Below, piece after piece: positions 39,160-50,972 of a stretch of 64,000 nt of DNA. This DNA is from Pseudeuparius sepicola. Its lineage: Eukaryota > Arthropoda > Insecta > Coleoptera > Anthribidae. Within the stretch, counting starts at the first letter, position 1, and the number at the start of each line of letters is the position of its first letter. The DNA is taken from the NCBI GenBank assembly GCA_963920635.1, contig OY987298.1:110055309-110119308 (forward strand). The letters run 5' to 3'. The notes under the pieces were generated by a model. It made no database searches, was not told the DNA's origin, and saw nothing but the letters and a program-made list of their open reading frames with translations. The translations under genes and the position numbers were made by a program.

Positions 39160-39266
39160 CCCCGAAAACCCTATGCGGATCCTGGCTCAGGCTCAAAAGC
39201 CTTATGCGGAAGCTGGCTCACATATGGCGGCCATCTTTGAGCCAGGATCCGCTTTACTTAACTACT
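39160..39266 (-). repeat. Polinton right terminal inverted repeat
   Basis: Reverse complement of 21816-21922 with about 3 differences (for example AAGGCTTTT versus AAGGGTTTT). It ends ...CTTAACTACT, followed by the CATGCG duplication. Confidence 0.95.
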
Positions 39267-39349
39267 CATGCGAATGCTGAGAGCAAAAATATAACATATT
39301 TATATTGTTGGAATCGGAAAAATGCGTGCAATTCAAAAATCAACAAATA

Positions 39350-39537
39350 TACAGGGTGTTCCATTAAAAAAAAAGTAAGTTTATATTTTTTTATAAATTT
39401 GCGAGGCTCATTTGTTTTATCTAGTAACAGATTCTAGCGGTTCAGAAAAAACCTACAACTTTCATTTAAGTAATGTTTTTCTAATTCGAAAAATAAAGGC
39501 TATAGGCGTGGGTCAAAATATACGGGAACACCCTGTA
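39350..39537. mobile_element. 188-bp MITE with TACAGGGTGTTCC ends
   Basis: The left end TACAGGGTGTTCC and the right end GGAACACCCTGTA are perfect 13-bp inverted repeats on TA dinucleotides; the loop has no coding potential. Tc1/mariner-type by ends. Confidence 0.85.
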
Positions 39538-41269
39538 CTTATCGATGTTCGCGTTTATTTTTGATGTGTTTCATTGTTTTGTTACGACAAAAATGAAAAT
39601 ATTGAATTTAAACAACACAGTAGGTATAGGTGGCAGGATCGGCTCAAGCTTTTGTGAGGCTGGGTGCCGGATGAAAGTGCGGGGCCCCGGCAAGGAATTA
39701 TTTAATTCATTAAGAACAAATTTTTGAAAATTGATAAGCCACTAGAATGGTATATTTATTGCATATCACTTTTTAAAAAAATAGGCCGGGGCGATGAGTT
39801 TAGATCACTTCAGTGACGTACCTACTTGTATAGAAATTAATTTTGGGTGAGAAGGGACAATTTTTGTGAATTTCTTTGAAACAAGTGCAATTAAAATAAT
39901 TCTGTAAAATGCGCCGCAAGCGAAATTTTTTAGAAATGTTAAGGAAAATTACTTAAAATTAGTCTTAGGAAATCCCAATATCTTCAGATTTTCAAGCTGC
40001 AGTGAATATTTTCAAATTCTGAAATGGTTTCGGCCCAGCGCTTTTAAATACGCTACTGACTGGATAACCCTGTACACGGGACGCGGAGGCGCAGGGCCAA
40101 TCAAAACGCAGGCCGCGTACGCCGCACCGTTCGCACCCGCCTAGAGCGGGCCCTGGAGGGGTTAGACCAGGGGCTGTTGAAGTTGAAATAGCTTTAAAGT
40201 TTAAAGAAACCTATTTTTAAATGGTTTTAAAAAAAACTGAAACAGGTTTAAGTTGAACAAGTATAACATTAAAACTTTAATAATATTAAATATTAATTAT
40301 AATAATAGCTGAATATTCCTTCCTATCCCTTTTCTACTTATTTGATTTCTCATTATTACGGATTCTTCGCCTGGCCTGACGACACCGTTAGAATTGCCAG
40401 TAGGTATGGTAAAAGATTTCTTGGCGCCACTTGCCTAACTGAACCTTTCATAAAAATAATAAATAAATCTTCAAATACAAATTAGTACTAATCTATTCAT
40501 AAAAGAGACTCTGGGAATCCCCTATTCTCCTAATCCATGGCGCCATGCACCACCGTTCACCGTTTACTGTTGTCCAGTGTTGCCAGTTATGTTTTATTTT
40601 ATTTGAAGGCAAATTCTAATGATGAAACTCAGTACTGCACTCTGGTCCAAAAATTAGGTTTTGTTGGCAGTTTTCGGGCGGGTTTCTATATGCGCTACTG
40701 GAAAACCACTTTAATAAATTATTACTCACTGATGCTCGGGGAGGTCGTTCTAGTGGTGGTGCAAAAGTATATAAAATGGTGGTATTTAAGGGGGGGGGGG
40801 TTGAACCCTCAAAACCCCCCCTCAGATACGGCCCTGATAGGCGGTATACTTTGTTTCTGGAAACTACAGAAGTTGCTGAAAATAAGTAGCCGCAAATATT
40901 TACCAGAAAAAAGTACAGGGTGATAATTTTTAGAAGCCCAGCCTGTGTTGGCGGAAACCGGTCAAAGATATGGAGATATTATAAATGGGAGATGATATAG
41001 GGTGTACTGAGTGCTTTACATTGGCCAATTTAGCAACTCTTTGCAAATACGACGGCAGGCGTCGCCACGCCAAGAAATATTTTTCCCCACCAACATACCT
41101 CTCTTGTTACATCCTTCGAAAGCCCTAATTTATATAAACTTTTTCATTAATGCTATTTTTCTTTATCCCCTTTTGTTAAAAAGTTATTCTTCAAAAACCC
41201 ATTAAGATATAAATTTTTGTTAAAGCCATTACCAGGGGATGACATAGCATTTTCAATGATTTTATTTTT
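39538..41269. other. Intergenic, transposon debris
   Basis: No gene is supported. A GC-rich patch at 40075-40165 and a terminus-like ATACGGCCCTGAT at about 40828-40840 preceded by G/C runs resemble the end of the 3875-4757 element. An open frame at 40537-40923 crosses that terminus and has no recognisable domain. Confidence 0.5.
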
Positions 41270-41628
41270 GGAGATATTCCCCAGAGCTTTTATTTGTTTG
41301 AAAGATCTTTGACCTTCTTACCATTGTCAACATGCAAATTCAGGACCGGCTACGATTTTTTTATACCTCCAATTTTCACTAAATGCATTTAGCGATTTTT
41401 TTGTTTAACATCTGATACCATTGCGTTAATCAGGACACCACAGAATTCCCATATACCAAATATGAACAAAACATATACAGGGAGTTTTTCGATTCTACAT
41501 AAGGTGCCATCATTTAGCAAAATATGAATCTGGCGGGTCAAGTATGCCATGGGATACCTCAAAATAGTGGAATGGTCAACAGGACCACACAGGGAATTGG
41601 TATTATGCAAAGACCCAATAACAAATAT
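41270..41628. repeat. Partial copy of foldback family F1
   Basis: Similar to one arm of 8011-9267 (GGAGATATTC, GACCTTCTTACCAT, GCAAATTCAGGACCGGCTAC, GCGTTAATCAGGACACC, CAACAGGACCAC). Confidence 0.7.
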
Positions 41629-41780
41629 ACAGTTTGTTTTTCTTCTGTGCCAACTCAAAGTGCTCTGATGATCACCCTGAACACACTAGGTGGTAAAACT
41701 AATGCGCAATGGCTGTTATTGTCATTATTTTTTAAGCTAAAAATAAAATTCAAAACTATATAATCAGTTACATACCTATA

Positions 41781-42714
41781 TACAGTGTGGTCATTTAAGT
41801 GTGCAACATATCGGATTTTTTATTAATTGCACAACCAAAATACAAATATTCCCGAAAGTTGTTGCATCATATTAGGTGCATCATATTAGTTGCATCATAT
41901 TAGGTGCACTTAGAATGATCAACCGTCAAACAGCATACAGGGTAAGTAAAAAAATTTAAGGCACCAACATAATAAATGCCCACAAAATTGCATTTTTTTA
42001 AACAAATTAACGGAAAAATAAATTAATAGAAACTAAATGAAAAGCAACAGATTAGTTTAACAGTAGTAAATGTCAAAAACCTATTGTTCATATTCTTGGT
42101 AGACACACAAAATAATTTAAAATATAATTTGAAATTTTGTGCGTTAGTTTTGTCCAGGAGTATATATTTTTTTAATATTCACCCTAAAGACTTTCATATA
42201 TTTATTTAAATAAAATCAATTTCGCATAACGTTGTTTAATTTCAAGCATATTGGTAAAATTAACATAGATTTTTAGCTTTTAAGGGAATCACAAATGTTG
42301 TTTGTTTAAAATTTCGCAAAAATTTTTCTTAACAAGGTAAAATATTGGCAATAATAATGATTATATTAAAAAACCCTCATTTGAGGTGCAAAACTTTTAT
42401 TTTAAATGTTTATTAAGAAACTGGAAATTAATTTACGAATAATTTTCTCTCTTAGGAGGCCATGTTTTTGTATTTAGGCATAGATGTTAATTCTAAACAA
42501 CTTTTCTTAATAAAATTTTGCTGAATTTTCTGAAATCAGGGTACTATACTCTTGCACAATTTTTATATTTTTTGACCTACCCTGTATGCTGTTGTTTATC
42601 TTACAACCAGTCTAAGTGCACCTAATATGATTATTGAATAAGCATCAACTTTTGGCAATATCTGTGTATTTTGGCTATAATGAAAAAATATCCCGTATGT
42701 ATGACCACACTGTA
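41781..42714. mobile_element. TACAGTGTGGTCAT-ended MITE, left arm copy
   Basis: Ends TACAGTGTGGTCAT and ATGACCACACTGTA on TA dinucleotides. It contains a nested element at 41936-42586 with ends TACAGGGTA and TACCCTGTA. The inverted twin is at 44453-45400. Confidence 0.85.
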
Positions 42715-44452
42715 TAGAATTGAATTTTATGAAGAATTATTAGAATTGTGTATACGGAGGATCGTGAAAAAGATATTTCAATAAAATCAATTTTTGTAAA
42801 CATGTTTCTGGCCAGTATAATAGTAGGTATAGGTAAATTGAAATGTGTTTGAAGGTGGGGCAATAAAGATTTGTTTCTTAAGCGGGTAATAAAAAGAGTA
42901 CTTAGAAGTGTCTGCTCACTAAAATGCACCGCAGACAAAAATTTTTTTAGAAAATTTAAGGACAAATTCAGTATAAAAATCATTATGTCTTTTTTCCTCG
43001 TTTTTTTTCTCAATGTAGCAGGGCCTTACCTACGGCTCTGGTGAGGTGTACGGCGAACCTGTGGCTGCCCTTCCTGCCTTCCCCCTTAGCTACGGCTCTG
43101 TGGGGCCTGCGAGGCTGAGGCAAATAAACCACATATGGATGAGTTACAAAAAGGAACTTCAGTGCCGAGAGCCAAATATATATTTTTTTGAAACCAAGAA
43201 ATAACAAGTTATATTGTGCAAAAAGCGGCATAGCTGCGTGGCATAGATTTCGGTTAGACTTTTAAAAAAGTTCCAAAAAGTTCCACCTATCGAAAAATTA
43301 GAAAACATGTCGAAATGAAATTATTCTTAAAAGGTATTCAATTCACCAGATAAATTGATACTTTTGGTTTTGGGGTGTAGCTAGTTAGACTGCACTATTT
43401 AGTGTACATACTTAAAAAAAATGACAGACATAGATGTATTTTTGTATATTATTTGGTGATGCTGTTATTCTGATCCTGATATAATTTTTGGAAATTTACA
43501 TTAATTTACAATAAATAAATTGATACTTTTGGTTTTGGGGTGTAGCTAGTTAGACTGTACTACTTAGTGTACATACTTTAAAAAAATGACAGACATAGAT
43601 GTATTTTTGTATATTTGGTGATGCTGTTATTTATTGTAAATTAATGTAAATTTACAAAAATTATATCAGGATGCAGATCTTTTGGACTTCTATATTAAGT
43701 ACAGAAAAAGAAATTTTTGAAAATGGCTCAACCCGTAAAAAATAATGAATTGTCTCAAGTGTTACACACTGTATAAAAAATCGCAAGAAAATATAAAACA
43801 CAAATTATTTTCGAGTCGTTAAAAAAATTCGCAGATTTGTGCAAAATCTGGTGAATTGAATACCTTTTAAGAATAATTTCATTTCGACATGTTTTCTAAT
43901 TTTATTAATTCTAACCGAAATCTATGCCACGCAGCTATGCCGCTTTTTGCACAATATAACTTGTTATTTCTTGATTTCAAAAAAATATATATTTGGCTCT
44001 CGGCACTGAAGTTCCTTTTTGTAACTCATCCATATGTGGTTTATTTGCCTCAGCCTCGCAGGCCCCACAGAGCCGTAGCTAACGGGGAAGGCAGGAAGGG
44101 CAGCCACAGGTTCGCCGTACACCTCACCAGAGCCGTAGGTAAGGCCCTGCTACATTGAGAAAAAAAAACGAGGAAAAAAGACATAATGATTTTTATACTG
44201 AATTTGCCCTCAAATTTTCTAAAAAAAATTTGTCTGCGGTGCATTTTAGTGAGCAGACACTTCTAAGTACTCTTTTTATTACCCGCTTAAGAAACAAATC
44301 TTTATTGCCCCACCTTCAAAAACATTTCAATTTACCTATACCTACTATTATACTGGCCAGAAACATGTTTACAAAAATTGATTTTATTGAAATATCTTTT
44401 TCACGATCCTCCGTATACACAATTCTAATAATTCTTCATAAAATTCAATTCT

Positions 44453-45400
44453 ATACAGTGTGGTCATTTAAGTGTGCAACATACGGGATATTTTTTCATT
44501 ATAGCCAAAATACACACATATTGCCAAAAGTTGATGCTTATTCAATAATCATATTAGGTGCACTGGTTGTAAGATAAACAACAGCATACAGGGTAGGTCA
44601 AAAAATATAAAAATTGTACAAGAGTAAAGTACCCTTATTTCAGAAAATTCAGTAAAATTTTATTAAGAAAAGTTGTTTAGAATTAACATCTATGCCTAAA
44701 TACAAAACCATGGCCTCCTAAGAGAGAAAATTATTCGTAAATTAATTTCCAGTTTCTTAATAAACATTTAAAATAAAAGTTTTGCACCTCAAATGAGAGT
44801 TTTTTAATATAATCATTATTATTGCCAAATTTTACCTTGTTAAGAAAAATTTTTGCGAAATTTTAAACAAACATAACATTTGTGATTCCCTAAAAAACAA
44901 AAAATCTATGTTAATTTTACCAATATGCTTGAATTTGAACAACGTTATGCGAAATTGATTTTATTTAAATAAATATATGAAAGTCTTTTGGGTGAATATT
45001 AAAAAAATATATACTCCTGGACAAAACTAACGCACCAACATACAAAATTTCAAATTATATTTTAAATTATTTTGCGTGTCTACCAAGAATATGAACAATA
45101 GGCTTTTGACATTTACTACTGTTAAACTAATTAAATAATTATGCAATTTGTTGCTTTTCATTTAGTTTAAATTTATTTATTTTTCCATTAATTTATTTTA
45201 AAAAATTGCAATTTTGTGGGCATTTATTACGTTGGTGCGTTAAATTTTTTTACTTACCCTGTATGCTGTTTGACGGTTGGCCATTCTAAGTGCACCTAAT
45301 ATGATTATCGAACATGCAACAACTTTCGGGAATATTTGTATTTTGGTTGTGCAATTAATAAAAAATCCGATATGTTGCACACTTAAATGACCACACTGTA
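44453..45400. mobile_element. TACAGTGTGGTCAT-ended MITE, right arm copy
   Basis: Inverted counterpart of 41781-42714, with the same ends and the same nested inner element (TACAGGGTAGGTC at about 44589). Confidence 0.85.
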
Positions 45401-45555
45401 TATAGGTATGTAACTGATTATATAGTTTTGAATTTTATTTTTAGCTTAAAAAATAATGAAAATAACAGCCATTGCACATTAGTTTTACCACCCAGTGTGT
45501 ACAGGGTGATCATCAGAGCACTTTGAGTGGGCACAGAAGAAAAACAAACTGTTCA

Positions 45556-45676
45556 GAGGCTCTATTTTTGGAAAAAATCTGTTAAGAAAAATATACTTGT
45601 TTAACTAAAGAAGCATATACTTTTTTAACTAAAAAGGTATATTTTTCTTAACAGATTTTTTCTTAAAATAGAGCCT
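45556..45676. repeat. Hairpin next to the palindrome
   Basis: GAGGCTCTATTTT and AAATCTGTTAAGAAAAATAT pair with ATATTTTTCTTAACAGATTT and AAAATAGAGCCTC; the arms are about 45 bp. Confidence 0.85.
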
Positions 45677-46223
45677 CTCAACACCACCTAAATTTGTCAA
45701 AAATAAATACTAACAGTTACACAACTATTCATAAGTTATAATACCACAAAAAATGGTACCTAACTGGATATAATTCCATTCTTAAATTTTATACTGAAAC
45801 GGACTTTATATAGTTTTATACATTTAGGCCCAATTTCATATTCATAAACAAAGTACAAATTTAATTTTAATTAAAAATTTTGCTAATTCTTTTATATCTA
45901 CACATTTAGATGCTTTCATCTGACATTTGTGAATTTCTACTCCATTATTATACAATTTTGTTGAAATGTAAACCAATATACCACTACTGAAACTTCCTAT
46001 ATGACAACTTTTTTTAAGACAGAAAAGTACTATTTGAACTTTGAACCCTCGAACCGTTGACTGATATATTATTAAAGACTGCGCACAGCTGTCACGTCTG
46101 ACACATTTTTGGCTCACCATGCGCTTTCCGGAGATAAAATACAATGCAGAATACATTGTTAGCCGTCAGAGCCATCTGTTTTCTAGGACATAAAGCTATA
46201 GCCGTGAGAAGTCTTTATAAATA
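45677..46223. other. Intergenic, no gene seen
   Basis: AT-rich with no recognisable features; the last 8 bases (TATAAATA, 46216-46223) are the target duplication of the following element. Confidence 0.5.
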
Positions 46224-46764
46224 CGCAGTGTTGGCAGTCAACTGGTCATGGTCATCTTGACTGGACAATTACCGGTCAGACAACATTCGGCGGTCAGGTC
46301 ATTAAGCAACTTGTCCAGGTGGTCAAGGAGATGGTCAACTTGACCGGTCAAGTTGACCGGTTTGACCAAATTTTAAATTTCCCACCAATTTTTTAGGAAC
46401 TTATTGGTCTTGTTGGAAATGGAAAGTAAAAGAAGCATGATTAGGATACGATTAGTAAATGTAAATATTATGTAAATATAATAAATAAATAATAGAATAA
46501 TAACAAATAAACAATAGTAAAATAAATAATAAGGAATAAGAATGCCAAAATCCAACAAAGAAAGTATAATTTGGGACTTTTTCAACAAAACAACCATCAC
46601 TCAGGCGCGGTCTTAGGGGGGGGGGGCATGGGGGCCATGACCCCCCCCCCCCCCCTAAGAAAATGAAAAAATAATAATAAATAAAAAATAGATACGAATA
46701 ATGTTACTAATATCCTAATATTATCTAAACAGTGTCCACGGATTGAGTTCACATAAAGTGTAAA

Positions 46765-48059
46765 GAGAGCTGGGCAGTAGTTAACTACTTTTGTAGTTAA
46801 CTACGTAGTTAACTACTTTTTCAGGAAAAGTAGTTGTACTCAAACTACTTTTTTCATATTAGTAGTTATACTCAACTACATTTTTAATTCCGTAAAATAC
46901 TCAAAAATTTTGTTGAATAAGTAGTTAACTACCACATAGAAACTACTTAAAGTAATCTAACTACTTTTCAGTAATCTAACTACTTTTTGTTACTCTAACT
47001 ACTTTCCAGTATTTTAACTGCTTTTTGTTAATCTAACTACTTTCCAGTAATCTAATTAGCTACCTAACTTAAAGGCGAAAGGTGAAAGTCTGAGATTTGG
47101 TATGTGATATACCTACCTGACCCTGACCTCCCATTTTGGACCCCTATGATGAAGAATGCCAAACTATCTCGACCTGTGTGAATGTCAAATTTATATGGTA
47201 TATTATCACATACCAAATTTCAGAATTTTATCTTTGCTCGTTCTGGGAATATATTTAGAAAAAACCGTTTGCCAAACTGTTTATTTCGGGGCTATAGTCC
47301 CCTTAGGAAGAATTTTTGAGGCCATGTTTATAAGAACTTTTTTCATTTCTTTGCGCAAAACATTTTCAAAACGATTTTACTCGAAAACGGTGCGTGCTAT
47401 CGAAGTTTAATAAGAGCACCGTTTTTTCGTAGAATACCCTGAATTTTCATCATTTCGTAATAAATCACACACACAAAATTTGACCCCTCCCCATTTTGGA
47501 TGCCTATGATAAAGAATGTCAAACTATATCTACCTCGGTAAATGTCACATGTATTTACCGAATTTCACAATTTTATCTTTGTTCGTTCGGGAAATATTTA
47601 TAAAAAACCGTTTGCCAATGTGCCCATTTTGGGGGCTATAGCCCCCTTAGGGGTCATTTTTGAGGCCATGCATGTCGAGGGCCATGTTTATAGGAACTTT
47701 TGTCATTTTTTTGGGTCGCAGAATGCGATGGTAAAATATGGCAAGCTAATTTCGGGATACCCTGTATATCGCTGTACTCATCACTGTACTAAAAATGTAG
47801 TAGTTAATTTATTAGAACATTTTTCTTCTTGTTTTTTTTTGTTTTTTTATTAATAGTCAGTAATCAATAAACTTACTAAACCTACCAAGTTTTTTCAAAG
47901 TAGTTAAAAAAGTAGTTACCATTTTAACTACCAACTACTTAGTAGTTAAACTACTTTTTAGGCCCAATAGTTAGATTATCATGTAGTTAAACTACTTTTT
48001 TGTTGAAGTAGTTAGTAGTTGTACTCAACTACTTTTTAAAAGTAGTTTGCCCAGCTCTG
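46765..48059. mobile_element. hAT-like MITE rich in TAGTTAACTAC, third layer
   Basis: Ends GAGAGCTGGGCA and TGCCCAGCTCTG, 8-bp duplication AGTGTAAA at 46757-46764 and 48060-48067. Flanks consist of AGTAGTT/AACTACT repeats. The centre holds two direct copies of a roughly 210-bp unit (about 47127-47340 and 47492-47697; CCCATTTTGGA, CCTATGAT.AAGAATG, AAAACCGTTTGCCAA). No transposase. Confidence 0.85.
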
Positions 48060-48399
48060 AGTGTAAATAACAAAAAAAACTAGAGATCAGCGCTTCTTGG
48101 TTTGAAACTAATTTGTGACATAATTTTGCTTTCGAAAAATCACCTTGGAAATTATGAAAAAACTAATTTTCCACATCAGTAAAGTACCCTTTTTGTAGGT
48201 TTTACGGAAATGTTCAGAATGAAAAACTGAGATGGTTTGCGAAATTTCGAAAGTCCAGGCCTATACTTTGATTTTTTTGGCATTTTTCAGACTTTTTTAG
48301 AAAAGTGTATTTTGTGCAGTTTTCACATCAAAATGTTATTAAGAAAACTTGTTATCAATGAAAAACTGGATAGGTGTGAAAAATTCCAACAGCCCAGGT

Positions 48400-48855
48400 A
48401 GACGTGTGCGCCGCCGCCGCTGGTTTTTGGACACAGCGCCGCCGCTGACAAAAACTCGCGGCGCGCCACACTACGCCGCCGCCGTTTCTAATGTGCATGG
48501 TCATCGCTAATCGCGTCGGCGTAGTCGTGTTTTTAGTGTTCAGTTCGGCTATGATTATATTTTATATATTTTTATTTTCTGTGATCATTTCTTTCCAAAG
48601 AATTTTTGTTTATTTATACCTGTAGTAGGTATTTATTTTATTTTTTGTTATTTTATGTATAAGAAAAGGGCTAGAAAGTATTTTTTGGGTGTTTTGCTAT
48701 TGCGCGCGCGCCGTTGTTCGCCGCCGCCATGCGTTTTCGCGAAACGCCGCCGCCGTCTGGCAGTAATAGAAGACGCCGGTTCACGCCGCCGCCGCCGACA
48801 ATTTTCAGTTACGACGCCGCCGCCGAAAAAAAAACTGTTCGGCGCATATCTCTAA
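48400..48855. mobile_element. GCC-rich hAT-like MITE, third layer
   Basis: Flanked by the 8-bp duplication GCCCAGGT (48392-48399 and 48856-48863). Ends AGACGTGTGCGCC and GGCGCATATCTCT. Both sides carry (GCC)n/(CGC)n blocks around an AT-rich middle. Confidence 0.82.
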
Positions 48856-49884
48856 GCCCAGGTCACTTTGATTTTTGTGAGTTAATTTTTTAGCAGAAAA
48901 AATCAAAGTCGACTTAGGCTTTTGAAATTTTTCACACCTATCCAGTTTTTTATTGTCAACATGTTTTCTTAATAACATTTTGATGTAAAAACTACACAAA
49001 ATGCACTTTTCTAAAAAAGTCGGGAAATGCCAAAAAAATCAAAGTATAGGCCTAGACTTTAGAAATTTCGCAAACCTACTCAGCTTTTCATTCTAAACAA
49101 GTTTCCGTAATCACATTTTGCCGTAAAACCTATTACAAAAAGGGCACTTTACTGAGGTGGAAAATTAGTTTCTTCATAATTTCCAAGGCATATCTACGTG
49201 ATTTTTCAAAAGTAAAATTATGTCACAAATTAGTTTAAAACCAAGCAGGGCTGATCCCCAGAAGCTCAAATTTCAACTCAAAAATTTGTTCACCTTATGT
49301 AAACTCAATCTGTGGATACACTGTATATAGCCAACGCACATGCAAAAAATTTTATTTACATAATTTTTATTTAAAATATAATATTTTTTTTATTTTTGTT
49401 ATTTTTGTGAGGAATATATTTTTTTGTGATATCGCGCCTTATTGAAGTTTTATTGTTATTATAGTAGGTACATACTTAAAAACCGCCTAAAGGAGTACAT
49501 ATCCAGGTATGGCCCCCCCTTCGCAAATGGATATGACCGCGCCTGCCATCATTCAACATTAACATACTGCCTAGCATTGTACTGGGTAAATTTACAGTTT
49601 ACGGATCTAGAAATCAAAAAACGAGTAAAACCGTATGTATGAAAGTTCGAAAGTTACAGATTGAATCTTCAATTATTTACAATTTATAAGAGAAATACTT
49701 TCCTGTAACTATATTTATATAAGTATTTTATACCATTTTGATGAGAAAATTATGACCGATTGAATGGCACACTTTTTTGCAACTTTTGAATTTGTCCACT
49801 TGCGTGACCCAAAATGCACCGGTCACGATTGTCCGGTCAGTCACGAAAACATCGTGACCGGACATTTACCCATCACTATAAATA

Positions 49885-50514
49885 TGTCAGTCAACGCTCG
49901 AACCCTGAAAACCACTTTGAATAAGTCGGAACGTTGGTAATAAAATAAAAACTATTTGAAGTCTTTCTCTGACCCTTTTTCCCAAATAAATTCCTTGACA
50001 TCATGAATTAAAGTAGCTTTTGTGACAACCAAAACATTAGCTAGGTTCGCGGAACAATCCCGAACCAGTTCCGAACTAGTAACCAATGTGATTGCCTCAA
50101 AGAAATTCTAAAATTCAAACACAGCTATTGGCATCAGCTGGATTATGAAATTGCCCCTTACATTATCCTATAAAAAATAAAATTTAGCCTAGTCATCTCG
50201 ATTTTTCAAAACTGAAGATAGACAATATTTTATAATCAATCAGGATTTGGATCTCAAGTTGTCAAATCCAAACTCAAAAACAAGGGATTGTTCAGACACT
50301 TGGAAATGTAGTGAATAACTATAAAAAAATAACAATTTTTTCCAATTAATCTGTACACCTTGTAAACATTTGACATTTTGAAATAATTGCTTGATTTTTA
50401 ATTTCTTGTGACATCCTGTCAGGTCTTTGTTAACTTCATTAATTCACGAGTTTTCATACATTCATTTTCACCAAAATTTTTGTAAACTTGGTAGGTACAC
50501 AATTATAATTATGC
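49885..50514. other. Intergenic, likely 5' region of the next gene
   Basis: No gene is seen up to about 50480, where the 5' UTR of the following gene probably begins. Confidence 0.5.
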
Positions 50515-50568
50515 GTAAGTAATTTATTCAATTGACTAGGTGAAGTTGTAATAATTTTCTAATTTTAG
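50515..50568 (+). other. 5' UTR intron, 54 nt
   Basis: GTAAGT at 50515 and TTCTAATTTTAG ending 50568 make a canonical short insect intron 30 bp before the ATG at 50599. Confidence 0.6.
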
Positions 50569-50598
50569 CAACATAGATTATAAACTGAAAAAGGAATA

Positions 50599-50796
50599 AT
50601 GGCTTTATCTGCAGTTGAATCAATCGTATTAACTTTTGCAATATTGGGTAGCGTTCATCTGTTAGTTACATTACTTCAAACACTGGAATCCGAAGAAGAT
50701 AAAGACCAAAGAGACTATATGAAAGATTTGGCTAGACAAAAGTTTTTCCGAGAAAATGCAATCAAATTGGGTACACCACCTAATTATTACCATTAA
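50599..50796 (+). CDS. Small single-pass membrane protein
   Basis: 65 aa from ATG 50599. Residues about 8-27 are a hydrophobic helix (IVLTFAILGSVHLLVTLLQT), followed by an acidic-to-basic tail (LESEEDKDQRDYMKDLARQK) and a final LGTPPNYYH. There is no cleavable signal peptide pattern, so it is probably tail-out or mitochondrial. A candidate 5' UTR intron lies upstream and AATAAA overlaps the stop. I do not recognise the family; size and layout recall the micropeptides of respiratory-complex assembly, but that is a guess. The gene converges with NIT2; their coding ends are 176 bp apart. Confidence 0.6.
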   Translation: MALSAVESIVLTFAILGSVHLLVTLLQTLESEEDKDQRDYMKDLARQKFFRENAIKLGTPPNYYH

Positions 50797-50972
50797 ATAA
50801 AAGAGTGACTAACAAAATAGCCTTTTAATGAAACAACTTCAACAAATATCAAGTTCGTATCTTCTTCAATACCTTCAACAAAGTTGTGCCTACAAACGTA
50901 AAAATATATTTATTACACAGAAAAATATATAAAAAGAAACATGAACAAGTACAAGAAACCATCAGACTCTCA

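Larger units (their letters stand above)
21816..39266. mobile_element. Polinton/Maverick, 17,451 bp, intact ends
   Basis: Inverted repeats of 107 bp begin AGTAGTTAAG and are flanked by a perfect 6-bp duplication. The cargo has every hallmark gene of Polintons: protein-primed PolB, retroviral-type integrase with chromodomain, adenain-like protease, FtsK-HerA ATPase, and major and minor jelly-roll capsid proteins. Structural and integrase genes read rightward in a compact block with gaps of 0-90 bp; PolB reads leftward and meets them tail to tail. All core frames are open except the protease domain, which has one stop. Terminal repeats differ at only a few positions, so the copy looks fairly recent. 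Confidence 0.96.
41629..45552. mobile_element. 3.9-kb palindrome with about 1.7-kb arms
   Basis: The left arm 41629-43342 and right arm 43847-45552 are inverted copies with high identity; the loop 43343-43846 holds two direct roughly 115-bp repeats (GATACTTTTGGTTTTGGGGT) and a smaller inverted pair. Each arm contains its own complete TIR element (41781-42714 and 44453-45400, ends TACAGTGTGGTCAT) and within that another (ends TACAGGGTA). The mirrored open frames (42675-43013/44155-44577 and 43010-43231/43889-44158) are arm copies and show no domain. Confidence 0.88.
46729..49325. mobile_element. Foldback element, second layer
   Basis: The left end ACAGTGTCCACGGATTGAGT and the right end ACTCAATCTGTGGATACACTGT are inverted; arms continue on both sides (GTGACATAATTTTGCTTT left, AGTAAAATTATGTCAC right; TAGGTGTGAAAAATT left, AATTTTTCACACCTA right). 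The left arm is broken by the 46765-48059 insertion and the centre by 48400-48855. Confidence 0.75.
46224..49876. mobile_element. Outer hAT-like element hosting a nest
   Basis: The 8-bp direct repeat TATAAATA flanks it at 46216-46223 and 49877-49884. Ends are diverged (CGCAGTGTTGGCAGTCAAC left; GACATTTACCCATCAC right), with GGTCA/TGACC-rich subterminal parts on both sides, such as the palindrome TCAACTTGACCGGTCAAGTTG (46334) and CCGGTCACGA at about 49818. No transposase is found. Nested inside: 46729-49325, 46765-48059 and 48400-48855. A G-run/C-run hairpin (46616-46660) lies in its left part. Confidence 0.6.

Noticed and set aside
42675..44577. Mirrored 73- to 140-codon frames in the palindrome
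   Set aside because: Identical by inversion, no recognisable domain; consequence of long inverted arms rather than genes.
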